Positions 15,855 through 24,374 of a stretch of DNA of 34,795 nt are shown in pieces; within the stretch, counting starts at the first letter, position 1; each line of letters begins with the position of its first letter. The DNA lies in contig NZ_JADQBH010000229.1 in the NCBI RefSeq assembly GCF_016278715.1, positions 1-34,795 on the forward strand, read 5' to 3'. This DNA is from Marinilabilia sp. GTDB taxonomy: Bacteria; Bacteroidota; Bacteroidia; Bacteroidales; Marinilabiliaceae. A program made the position numbers and the translations under genes. The notes beneath the pieces were generated by a model. That model was not told the DNA's origin, ran no database searches, and was given only the letters and a program-made list of their open reading frames with translations.

Positions 15855-17903
15855 TCAATCCTTCATAAATTCCTCAGCAGCTCTGGGGGTAAGCATCTCC
15901 CAAAGGGAGGCTACTGTCCAGCCTGGAGCAAAAATATCGTTATAAAAGCCTTTTCCATTGCGTCCGTAATCCCAATTGGTATGCTGAACCACCTCAGGAT
16001 AATAACCCGTTTTGGCAATTCCACACATATGCCCGGGATAGGGCAGCAGCTGCAACATGGAGGTATTTATCACATCTGCAAACGCCTTAAACCTGGGTTC
16101 TGAAGTTTCCTCTGCCAGAAAGTTGAGAACATCGGCAAATTCGAAAATGAAAACATCAATATGATTATTTTCAACGGAAACATTTCCCCAGCCTCTCGAC
16201 AACAGTCCAAGATCGCCCAGCATCTGTCCTTGAGCAAAAGGCACATCCCACAAATAATACCATGACAATGCAAAATAAGAGGACTTTTTAGCCAGTTCAA
16301 CGTAATGATCATATTGCTTACTTTCCGAAGCCAGAGCAAGATAATACATGGCAGTTGATGCATACAATGAAGCTTCTTTATCTTCGCAATTGGCATCCAG
16401 TGTTGAAGAGAAGTAATCGGACTTGGAGATCAATTCTTTTTCAAGATAATCACCAGACTTCCTTGCACTTTCCAAATAAGCTTTTTCCAAAAAGAAGTTG
16501 GATGCCATGACCAGGGGAACCGTTGCTGACGGGGTGCTGCCACCGGTTTCATCAACTATTTCAAAATCGTCTTTAAATTTCCGGGGAAAGCTGCCATCGG
16601 AATTTTGAAGCTTCAGGAAATTATCCAACACCTGCTTAATTCGGTTCTCCCACTCTGAATGTGAACGTCCTTTCTTTCTTTCATAATCCAAATATTTCAG
16701 TATTGCATATACCCCTTCAGATTGCCGGCGGATGCTAAGCACATCAGGCTCCTCATCAGTATGGTAATTAATGGATTCTCTGAAGAAACCGGAACCGGTA
16801 AAACCTCTTTCCAGATAACTGTCCAGAATATTTTGAGAGATCTTCTCCAGTTTCGGTTTTTTTGTTTCGAGGGCATATTCATAGGCAAAAAAAGCATTTA
16901 AAAGCACTCTCCCGATAAATCCAACTTCTGCCCCTCCCATATCCTCGCAATCATCTGTTCTTAAATGGATCCCCGAAAAATAATCCAGGTCTTCGGTTGC
17001 CACATAGCTTTCTACAAAGAAGTTGGACAACACTTCCTTTACTCTTTCTACAGAATAATCAAGTTCCACCTTTTGTGGCTGAAAATGATCATAGGTATCA
17101 GTCCAGACCTGTGACACAAAATCTGCAAAATTATCAGCAGTTCCATTTCGCACCACCCAGCTAAATTTCCTGGATTCTCCTTTCTCCAACTTACTAAAAG
17201 CAGTAACCGGCGGAGCCAAAGTCAATTTTCGAATATATGTTTTGGGCGCCTCCCTATAAGGAAAACCGAAAGAAAGTCTGGTCTGTCCATCCACATTCTC
17301 AAATCCGGTAAAGCCAAGGTCAGATTCCCCGGAAAGAATAACTTCCCCTTCCTGTAGGGCTGTATAAGCTGATTTCTTAATCTTATCATTTCTTAAAACC
17401 GTATAAAACCGACCGGTAGTTTCATCAAATGCTCCGGTAAGTGGTGCGCTCAGACGATCTTCCCGAACCAGCCAGCTATCACTGGTATGAAATGATGGGG
17501 CTTCTTCAGGTGAACGCAAATTATGCCGATACCAAAACCCCGGCATCAGAAATTTACAATTTTCATGAAATACATTACCGGCAGGAATGCTTTGTTTGAA
17601 ATTAAAAAAAATATCTTCTTTGGCGGTTAGTTCCACCTCATAGACATACAGCTCACCGGATTTTTTAATATTTCCCTGAATAACTACAGGAATCGCCGTA
17701 TCGGATATCAGGTTGAAATTATCGCCGTCATTAATACTGTTAAATTCTAAAGGATATATTTTTGCAGGATTTCCGGGCGTTTTCAGCATTATCTCGCCTT
17801 CGGTCATCTCTGTCTGTGCATTCATTTCGCCTCCTAAAAACAAAGCGACCAACAACCCAAGCACAGTTCCTATACCAGGTTTTCTATTTCTCATATTTGT
17901 CAT
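15855..17903 (-). CDS. Secreted PUL protein with (alpha/alpha)-toroid-like C-terminus, unassigned
   Basis: The 682-residue product starts with a signal peptide (about 1-29, ending NAQ). Residues 40-270 look like a beta-sandwich. Residues about 280-660 are mostly helical with repeated aromatic/Asp motifs, e.g. LKLQNSDGSFPRKF, YASTAMYYLALA and SWYYLWDVPFAQGQML, as in (alpha/alpha)6-toroid glycosidases, lyases and GH127-like enzymes. Conserved-looking acidic residues occur in DDCEDMGGAE, ANCEDKEAS and ENNHIDVFIFE. It does not clearly match any GH or PL family I can name. Its place between two GH43 genes makes a role in glycan cleavage likely. Start codon at residue 1 or 4 is equally possible. 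Confidence 0.7.
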   Translation of the reverse strand: MTNMRNRKPGIGTVLGLLVALFLGGEMNAQTEMTEGEIMLKTPGNPAKIYPLEFNSINDGDNFNLISDTAIPVVIQGNIKKSGELYVYEVELTAKEDIFFNFKQSIPAGNVFHENCKFLMPGFWYRHNLRSPEEAPSFHTSDSWLVREDRLSAPLTGAFDETTGRFYTVLRNDKIKKSAYTALQEGEVILSGESDLGFTGFENVDGQTRLSFGFPYREAPKTYIRKLTLAPPVTAFSKLEKGESRKFSWVVRNGTADNFADFVSQVWTDTYDHFQPQKVELDYSVERVKEVLSNFFVESYVATEDLDYFSGIHLRTDDCEDMGGAEVGFIGRVLLNAFFAYEYALETKKPKLEKISQNILDSYLERGFTGSGFFRESINYHTDEEPDVLSIRRQSEGVYAILKYLDYERKKGRSHSEWENRIKQVLDNFLKLQNSDGSFPRKFKDDFEIVDETGGSTPSATVPLVMASNFFLEKAYLESARKSGDYLEKELISKSDYFSSTLDANCEDKEASLYASTAMYYLALASESKQYDHYVELAKKSSYFALSWYYLWDVPFAQGQMLGDLGLLSRGWGNVSVENNHIDVFIFEFADVLNFLAEETSEPRFKAFADVINTSMLQLLPYPGHMCGIAKTGYYPEVVQHTNWDYGRNGKGFYNDIFAPGWTVASLWEMLTPRAAEEFMKD

Positions 17904-17948
17904 CTTTCTGTTTTAATTTTCTTTTTCTTCCAAATCGTGTGGTTTCTA

Positions 17949-18136
17949 TTATGAAAAGCGCACACGACACCAGGTGTTAGAGGAATCCTCCTCTGCATTT
18001 ACAATATTTTCAAATCCCTCTTTCCCTGTTTCATCCACATAAACCTTTTCTTTCGGAGACTCTGTTCCGATTCCCTCACAGATAAAGGGAAGAAAACAAA
18101 TCCCAGAATAATATATAAAGCACTCCTTTTAAACAT
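17949..18136 (-). pseudogene. Decayed secreted ORF within the PUL operon
   Basis: Beginning six bases after the GH43 stop, ATG at 18136 opens a signal-peptide-like stretch (MFKRSALYIILGFVFFPLSV). That frame soon loses sense. The neighbouring frame continues as CEGIGTESPKEKVYVDETGK, then a Glu/Asn-rich stretch and TWCRVRFS, to a TAA at 17951. The two frames differ by one indel. It may be the two ends of a deleted gene. The family is not recognised. Confidence 0.35.
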
Positions 18137-18141
18137 CTTAA

Positions 18142-19125
18142 CTATTTTACGTCCAACACAGGAACCATATAATTCTCTTCAATTATCATAACATCAGGTG
18201 CATCTTCGACATTTTCGAATCCAACAGAACCGATGTACATACTTCGGGGGTGAATACCAGCAGTATCCTTGTGTGCATGAAATACGATTCTTAAATTCCC
18301 ATTTTTGTCCTCAAACATAGCACTATGACCTACGCCAACCAGTTTTCCGGGCTTTTGAAATATTGGATTTCCATCATATTTTGTCCAGGGGCCCACAGGG
18401 GTCTCTGCTGTAGCGAAACCAACACCATAAAGCTGACTCTCATAGCTGTTGGCCGAATAAGTCAAATAATACAGTCCGTCGTGTTGTATTACGAATGCTC
18501 CCTCGTTTACCCGCGGCCAGACCTGCTCCCACTCCTGGGAAACATGAATGCATGGCCGCATAGTCTCAGGCTTGATCTGCAGAAGGTCTTCTGTCAGCTC
18601 AGCAACCCAAATATTTAATCCGTCATTAAACCGGTCAAAATAGAGCCATGGTTTACCGCTCTCATCAAAGAACAATGAATTATCGATGCACTTTTCATCG
18701 TAGATCATTGGTTCTTGTATCTCCTGGGTAAAAGGCCCCAGCGGATTGTCACTGGTTGCGACACAAATATGCTCATTGGCAGAGTAATACATAAAGAACT
18801 TGCCATTGACGTGATAAACCTCAGGGGCCCAAAACCATCGGTCACCCCAAACATCAGTTTTTCTAAGCGCCAACCCATCGGTCAGCTCTTCCGGGATACC
18901 CCAGTTCTTTAAATCAGTGGAAGTAAAAACAGCAATCCCGTTATCCGAAAAAGTTCCATAAGCATAATAGGTATCTTCATACAACATAATGAACGGATCC
19001 CCCAATGGTACTTTTACTGATTCTTCAACTTCATCCTCCTTATTATTGCTTGAATCCTGTTTACATCCGCTAAAAAAAGTCCAGGATGACAACATAATTA
19101 AGAACAGGATAATTCTGATAACCAT
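18142..19125 (-). CDS. GH43 family lipoprotein
   Basis: The ATG at 19125 gives a proper lipoprotein signal (MVIRIILFLIMLSSWTFFSG, then Cys21); an upstream ATG at 19179 would add 18 residues ahead of it. The 327-residue protein is a five-bladed propeller with base Asp43 (LGDPF), modulator Asp148 (CIDNS) and acid Glu208 (VNEGAF). The segments WFWAPEVYHVNGKF and LTYSANSYESQLYG are typical of GH43 exo-enzymes. It differs from the GH43 at 14796 in all signature segments, so it belongs to another subfamily, probably an arabinofuranosidase or galactosidase. It is the first enzyme gene after SusD. Confidence 0.88.
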   Translation of the reverse strand: MVIRIILFLIMLSSWTFFSGCKQDSSNNKEDEVEESVKVPLGDPFIMLYEDTYYAYGTFSDNGIAVFTSTDLKNWGIPEELTDGLALRKTDVWGDRWFWAPEVYHVNGKFFMYYSANEHICVATSDNPLGPFTQEIQEPMIYDEKCIDNSLFFDESGKPWLYFDRFNDGLNIWVAELTEDLLQIKPETMRPCIHVSQEWEQVWPRVNEGAFVIQHDGLYYLTYSANSYESQLYGVGFATAETPVGPWTKYDGNPIFQKPGKLVGVGHSAMFEDKNGNLRIVFHAHKDTAGIHPRSMYIGSVGFENVEDAPDVMIIEENYMVPVLDVK

Positions 19126-19219
19126 TTCTCTCTGTTTTAATAATTTATGAATGTGGTTCACAATATCTGCAAACCACATTCATTCCTAAATAGTCTTTGC
19201 AAGAAAACGCCAACTACTG

Positions 19220-19268
19220 CCCCGAAGAAAAATCGGGGTAGACTGTTATTCTCGTTTTTGAAACAGTC
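19220..19268 (-). promoter_or_regulatory. Two adjacent hairpins between SusD and GH43
   Basis: CCCCGA (19220-19225)/TCGGGG (19233-19238) and GACTGTT (19241-19247)/AACAGTC (19262-19268) lie in the 286-bp spacer after SusD. On the minus strand the second is met first. Neither has a long T-tract directly after it. They could partly terminate transcription or protect the SusCD mRNA, which is often more abundant than downstream enzyme mRNA. Confidence 0.4.
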
Positions 19269-19411
19269 ATTTACCAAAAGTAAACTCTTTGGGTTCAAAA
19301 ACTTCGAAAGCCTTGTATTTGACGCTTCCTTATCAAAAACTGAAAAATACTTAGTTTTCATGCAAGCACTTAAACAAGCTCTGTCATTTCAGGTGGCATT
19401 GAGCGAAGCTC

Positions 19412-20983
19412 TTAATAATTCGGATTTTGTTCAAGCTTTTCATTATTATTCACCTCGCTTGAAGGAATAGGCAAAGATCTATGTCGGCCGACTACGAAAT
19501 TATTGAAATCAGGGTCCCTCTGTGAAAGTTCATTAACACCATCCTGATTATCCGTCAGGCCCCAACGCTTAATATCCGCCCACCGATGTCCTTCAAGACT
19601 CAACTCCAGTGACCGCTCCATCTGAAGTCTTTTCAAAAAGTCCTCTTTATTCTGGGTAGCTGCCAAATAGTTTACCTCCAGATTGGGCATATTGGCACGT
19701 GCCCGCACGCGGTTAACCAGTGCCACTGCATCTTCCAGGGTCCCCCCCGGAGTATTGGCAATACATTCAGCATACATCAACAGGACATCTGCATAACGGA
19801 TCAGACGAACATTCACCGGGCTGTGATAATCGTCAAAATCGCGATAATAATCAGTCCCATATTTCCGAAAGAAAACGCGTCCCCGGTAGTTGTCCTGATT
19901 CCAGACATCCATTCCTCGCCCGTAAATTCTGTCGTTACCCGGAAAATCCGCTGCCATTTCTTCATAGAAGACAGTTTCCCTTAAACGAATATCGTAATCA
20001 CCATTGAGATCCATCTCATTTTTGAATTCATCCACCAGCCATGGTCTGACCTCACCGTCAGTCCAGCCAATTCCAGGAGGGGCAAAGAACTGTCCCCTGT
20101 TTAATCCAAGGTTGGGATCGATGGCAAAATCATCGTCACCTGCCGGAGCTTTGTGAACATCTGAGTATTGAATTTCAAAAACCGATTCAATATTATTCTC
20201 ATTAAAATGAGTGAAATTATCCTTATAGTTATCAACCAATCCATAATATTGAGCACCTTCACCATCCACAAGCCATTCCAGGTCCTGAAGAGCTTCCTCC
20301 CATTTGTGCTGTTGCATCCTGCATTTGGCCCTAAGTGCATAAGCTGCACCTCTGGTTGCCCGGCCAAGATTATTGTCATCCCACTGTTCTGGCAGCATTT
20401 CAATGGCATTTTGAAGGTCTTCTTCTGCCTGGGCCCAGACATCTGAAACAGGATGCCCTTCAGGAGTATCTCCCGGTTGCGAAGGCTCCAAAACAATGGA
20501 CAAACTGTTGTTCTCGCTTCCCCATAAAATTGCCAGGTTATAGTAATAGAGGGCTCTCAGAAAATACGCCTGACCCAAAAGACGATCTTTTGTATCCTGA
20601 TCCTCAAATTCTATATCGGGCACATGATGCAAAACCTGATTAGCTCTGAAAATAGCCTCATAACTATCACGGTAAGTCCATGCATTTCCTTCCCAAAAAT
20701 TATAATTGTTATAAATGAAACGGGTCCAGTCAGCTAGCTCCACCCATGGACTGGAACTGAATCCTTCATCTGATGCAAGATCCAACCGAAACCAGATCCA
20801 CCGGGAGTAAGTTCCCGGCTTATAGAACATATTATATATCGCATTAACACCACTTTCGGCGTCTGCTTCACTTTGCCAGAAAGAGCGCACTTCAATATTA
20901 TTGGGATTGCTTACATCTACTGTATCTTCGCACGAAGAAAAAAGCAACCCAATAAAAAATATATATATCAATAACTTTTTCAT
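19412..20983 (-). CDS. SusD/RagB family glycan-binding lipoprotein
   Basis: The 523-residue protein has a lipobox (LLFSSC, Cys18) and the SusD architecture. The N-terminal helical TPR part includes YRDSYEAIFRANQVLHHV and GQAYFLRALYYYNLAILWG. The C-terminal hallmarks are RLIRYADVLLMYAECIAN, a VNRVRARANMP helix, and the final MERSLELSLEGHRWADIKRW. SusD sits on the cell surface as the lid of SusC and delivers glycan to it. It follows SusC by 111 bp, the usual pairing. The ligand-binding loops are not predictable. Confidence 0.97.
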   Translation of the reverse strand: MKKLLIYIFFIGLLFSSCEDTVDVSNPNNIEVRSFWQSEADAESGVNAIYNMFYKPGTYSRWIWFRLDLASDEGFSSSPWVELADWTRFIYNNYNFWEGNAWTYRDSYEAIFRANQVLHHVPDIEFEDQDTKDRLLGQAYFLRALYYYNLAILWGSENNSLSIVLEPSQPGDTPEGHPVSDVWAQAEEDLQNAIEMLPEQWDDNNLGRATRGAAYALRAKCRMQQHKWEEALQDLEWLVDGEGAQYYGLVDNYKDNFTHFNENNIESVFEIQYSDVHKAPAGDDDFAIDPNLGLNRGQFFAPPGIGWTDGEVRPWLVDEFKNEMDLNGDYDIRLRETVFYEEMAADFPGNDRIYGRGMDVWNQDNYRGRVFFRKYGTDYYRDFDDYHSPVNVRLIRYADVLLMYAECIANTPGGTLEDAVALVNRVRARANMPNLEVNYLAATQNKEDFLKRLQMERSLELSLEGHRWADIKRWGLTDNQDGVNELSQRDPDFNNFVVGRHRSLPIPSSEVNNNEKLEQNPNY

Positions 20984-21094
20984 GTCTTTTTATTTTACAA
21001 AATTCAAACTTGACAAGTCCCTGAATAATTTTTTATTCAATTCGCTATCGACTGTCTTTTACAATTATCATTGGTAATCAAACTACATTCCTGT

Positions 21095-24082
21095 TTAAAA
21101 TGACAACTGAGCACCAATAGTAACGGATTTTGGATTAGGAAAAGCTCCATAATCATAGCCTCTTTCCCAGATGTTATCATTCCTGAACTCAGGATCCAGA
21201 CCTGTATATTTTGTGAAAGTGATTAAGTTCTGGGCATTCACAAACAACCTCAATTCATCAATAGCATTGCCAAGTATATTTTCCGAAAAAGAATACCCCA
21301 AAGCCATCTGTTTAACCCTAAGATAGGAACCGTCCTCAATCCAACGTGACTGATTTCCTATGGCATTACGACCATCCTGGTAGATGGGGCGCGGATCACT
21401 TGCGTTGATGTTATCAGGAGCCCATGGATCATAATCTGCCCGGTAATTGGAATTATCATCGTACCTGTCCATTCCACTACGAGGACCATTGAATACATCA
21501 TGTCCAAAAGCTCCTGCCATCTGCACCTGAAGATCAAGCCCTCTCCAGGCGACCATTGCATTTAACCCCAATTGAAGATCAGGCCATGGACTTCCAACAT
21601 GTTGGCGATCGGAGTCATTAATCATTCCATCATTATTAAAGTCTTCAAACCGAATATCCCCGGGCTGAGCATTAGGCTGGATAAGATTTCCCTCATGAGT
21701 GTGAGCGAGAACTTCATCCATTGACCGAAATAATCCGTCCATTTTTATTAGATACCATTCGCCAATTGGTTGCCCTACATGAGACTGGGTATTCCACTGA
21801 GTGAAATATTCTCTTCCATACCCAAGTTCAAGGATTTCATTTTTAACTGAAGAAATATTAGCATTAACAGAATAATTCCAATCGCCTTTTACTTCCCTCC
21901 AGGTAGCTGAAAATTCAAACCCGGTATTTTGTAGTGTGGCCGCGTTTACATTGGGATTCCCTCCATTATTACCGGTGGACATCAAAATCTGCATTCCCGT
22001 CAGTACATCCCGTGTTTCAGACTTGTAATATTCGGCAGACAACTCCAAACGGTTGCTAAGAATCGTAGCATCGAAACCAACATTAAATTCATGCAGCTCT
22101 TCCCATTTAAGGTCTTCATTTACAAGTTTCACCTGGGTCTGACCATTCACAATATGTTGATTGGCTCCAAAAATTGCCTGAGGAAATGAATTAATGAATG
22201 CCACCCAGTCCCACGGGCCAATATTTGAACTTCCCAGCACACCATAGTTGGCGCGTATTTTCAAATCATCAATCCAGGACACCTCAAAAAAGTTCTCATT
22301 ACTAATTCTCCAGGCACCGGCAATTGACGGGAAAATACCATCACGGTAGGAAGGGCCAAATTTTGAAGATGCATCCCGACGGATCGTTCCACTTAACAGG
22401 TAACGATTACCATAGGAATAATTAAAACGACCAAACAATGAGAACATACGTTCCAAATCCCTGTAACCTCCGGTTTTAGGATCCTTTTGGGCAGCATTTA
22501 ACTGCTCAAAATATGAACCGTCACTCATGCGCAACAAATCATTCTTTGTTCCCCAGAGTTGTTCATAAGAAATATCCATAAAGCTGGACCCAATCACTGC
22601 ACCAATTGAATGTTTTCCAAACTCATTATTATATTCCAGAGTATTATCATAAACCAGAGAAGTAAAGCTGGCCTTGTTTTTATTCAAAGAGGAAGGATCC
22701 CAAGGCTGATTAAAAGACCAGTTGCCCTCCTTTCTCAGATATTTGTGTTCATCAAAACTGGTTTCAAAACCAAAATTAAATTTATACTTCAAATTTTCGA
22801 AAAACTCCAGTTCCGTAAACGCATTACCACGCACCCTCACATTTTGGTTGGTGGTCTTTGTAAGATCTTCCTTGGCCACCGGGTTGGTTCCAAAAGTCAC
22901 ATCTCTGGAACCATCACCATATCCATATCCTCCAGGGTTGTCCTCATTATAAACAGGAATGGTAGGGAGCATTCTCCATACATCAATAATTGGGTTGGTA
23001 TCCAGTTCATCGACCTGATAGTTACTGACAATTATATTTTCTCCAATCCTGAATTTCACATTCTCCCCAAAATTACGATGGGCAGAAGTGTTTGCGCGTA
23101 GAGTTATCCGTTCACTTTCTGTACCAATAGTAGTCCCGGAATTGGTTTGATAGTTGGAAGAGATAAAATAACTACTTGTTTCACTTCCTCCGGAAAACGA
23201 GACATTATAATCATCTACATGACCCGTTTTGAAAGCTACATCCTGCCAGTTTGTATTTGCATCAAAATGATTGGCCGGCTCATACCCTCCGTTCTCAAAA
23301 GCCATGTCATTCAATTCGATCCATTGTTCACGATTGGTTAAATCATAACGGGGAAGCCACTGAAAACTCTTTTTTGCCGAAGCTTCAATCCTCATCGGGC
23401 CTTTCTTTCCGCTTTTTGTCGTGATAATAATCACCCCGTTGGCTGCACGGGAGCCATAAATGGCTGCTGCTGAAGCATCTTTTAATACCTGAACCGATTC
23501 AATATCATTAAAGTTAAAGTCGCGGTTAGCACCGCCTTCTACAGCAATTCCATCAATAACATACAATGGCTTACTCGAACCAAACGACTTGGTTCCTCTA
23601 ATCTCAATCCATCCTTCAGCTCCGGGCTTTCCTTCTGTCCGGCTGAAAACTCCCGGAACAGATCCTAAAGCATCTCCCACACCTCCTGTTACTACTGCAT
23701 TTTTCATCTGTTCGGGTTTAAAAACAGAAACAGCTCCTGTGAGATCTGCCTTTTTCACCGTTTGGTAGCCGATTACAACCACCTCATCCAGCGATTTAAA
23801 ACTTTCATCCATGGTGACCTCCAATGAGGGTTGACCATTATAAACAACTCTCTGTTGTTCCATCCCTATAAAAGAAAACAACAACGTTTGTCCTTCTTCA
23901 ACCTCGACAGAAAAATTTCCATCTGTGCCGGTAATCGTTCCTTTTTGAGTCTCCTCTACAATAATATTAACTCCGGGCACAGGCAAACCTGATTCATCAA
24001 GTACTTTTCCAGATAGCATCCTCGTTTGGGCAGATAACCCCACGGGAATTAACAACAGCATAAAAAGCAAGATTTTTTTCAT
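21095..24082 (-). CDS. SusC/RagA family TonB-dependent outer-membrane transporter
   Basis: The 995-residue product begins with a signal peptide (about 1-18). A carboxypeptidase-regulatory-like domain follows (about 22-105, SGKVLDESGLPVPGVNIIVE), ending in the SLDEVVVIGYQTVKKADLTG TonB-box region. The plug is at about 115-225, with YVIDGIAVEGG and the very conserved SVQVLKDASAAAIYGSRAAN. The remainder is a 22-strand-type barrel ending in Phe (TIGAQLSF). It should import oligosaccharides bound by the SusD partner. It is the first gene of the minus-strand PUL operon, divergent from the hybrid regulator. Length is normal. Confidence 0.97.
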   Translation of the reverse strand: MKKILLFMLLLIPVGLSAQTRMLSGKVLDESGLPVPGVNIIVEETQKGTITGTDGNFSVEVEEGQTLLFSFIGMEQQRVVYNGQPSLEVTMDESFKSLDEVVVIGYQTVKKADLTGAVSVFKPEQMKNAVVTGGVGDALGSVPGVFSRTEGKPGAEGWIEIRGTKSFGSSKPLYVIDGIAVEGGANRDFNFNDIESVQVLKDASAAAIYGSRAANGVIIITTKSGKKGPMRIEASAKKSFQWLPRYDLTNREQWIELNDMAFENGGYEPANHFDANTNWQDVAFKTGHVDDYNVSFSGGSETSSYFISSNYQTNSGTTIGTESERITLRANTSAHRNFGENVKFRIGENIIVSNYQVDELDTNPIIDVWRMLPTIPVYNEDNPGGYGYGDGSRDVTFGTNPVAKEDLTKTTNQNVRVRGNAFTELEFFENLKYKFNFGFETSFDEHKYLRKEGNWSFNQPWDPSSLNKNKASFTSLVYDNTLEYNNEFGKHSIGAVIGSSFMDISYEQLWGTKNDLLRMSDGSYFEQLNAAQKDPKTGGYRDLERMFSLFGRFNYSYGNRYLLSGTIRRDASSKFGPSYRDGIFPSIAGAWRISNENFFEVSWIDDLKIRANYGVLGSSNIGPWDWVAFINSFPQAIFGANQHIVNGQTQVKLVNEDLKWEELHEFNVGFDATILSNRLELSAEYYKSETRDVLTGMQILMSTGNNGGNPNVNAATLQNTGFEFSATWREVKGDWNYSVNANISSVKNEILELGYGREYFTQWNTQSHVGQPIGEWYLIKMDGLFRSMDEVLAHTHEGNLIQPNAQPGDIRFEDFNNDGMINDSDRQHVGSPWPDLQLGLNAMVAWRGLDLQVQMAGAFGHDVFNGPRSGMDRYDDNSNYRADYDPWAPDNINASDPRPIYQDGRNAIGNQSRWIEDGSYLRVKQMALGYSFSENILGNAIDELRLFVNAQNLITFTKYTGLDPEFRNDNIWERGYDYGAFPNPKSVTIGAQLSF

Positions 24083-24374
24083 AGTAAAAATGATTTAATT
24101 TAAATTATGAGCTTAATTTTTCCTTTGACCTTAGCATGAAAAATTCATGAATTAATCAGATTGGAATCCCAATGTGAAACACCACAAACCAACAACATTT
24201 ATTAACTTTTGAGTACAACTTTTTAATCAAAAGATGCTATTTGCTGACCAATTTCATTACATTTTTTGCGTAATCTGCCAACATGACTATTTTGTGGTAT
24301 TTCCCGACCGGTTTCTTGTATTGCCTGTAAAAAGAAATTCATTTATTTAGCTTTATTTTACAACGAAACATGAT
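24083..24374. promoter_or_regulatory. Divergent SusC / hybrid-regulator intergenic region
   Basis: This 292-bp region must contain the PUL promoter and the AraC-domain binding sites. Two candidate sites are seen: AATTCATGAATT (24142-24153, perfect 12-bp palindrome) and ATTGG-AATC-CCAAT (24160-24173). Neither strand has a fully canonical -33/-7 pair, consistent with an activator-dependent promoter. Confidence 0.4.
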
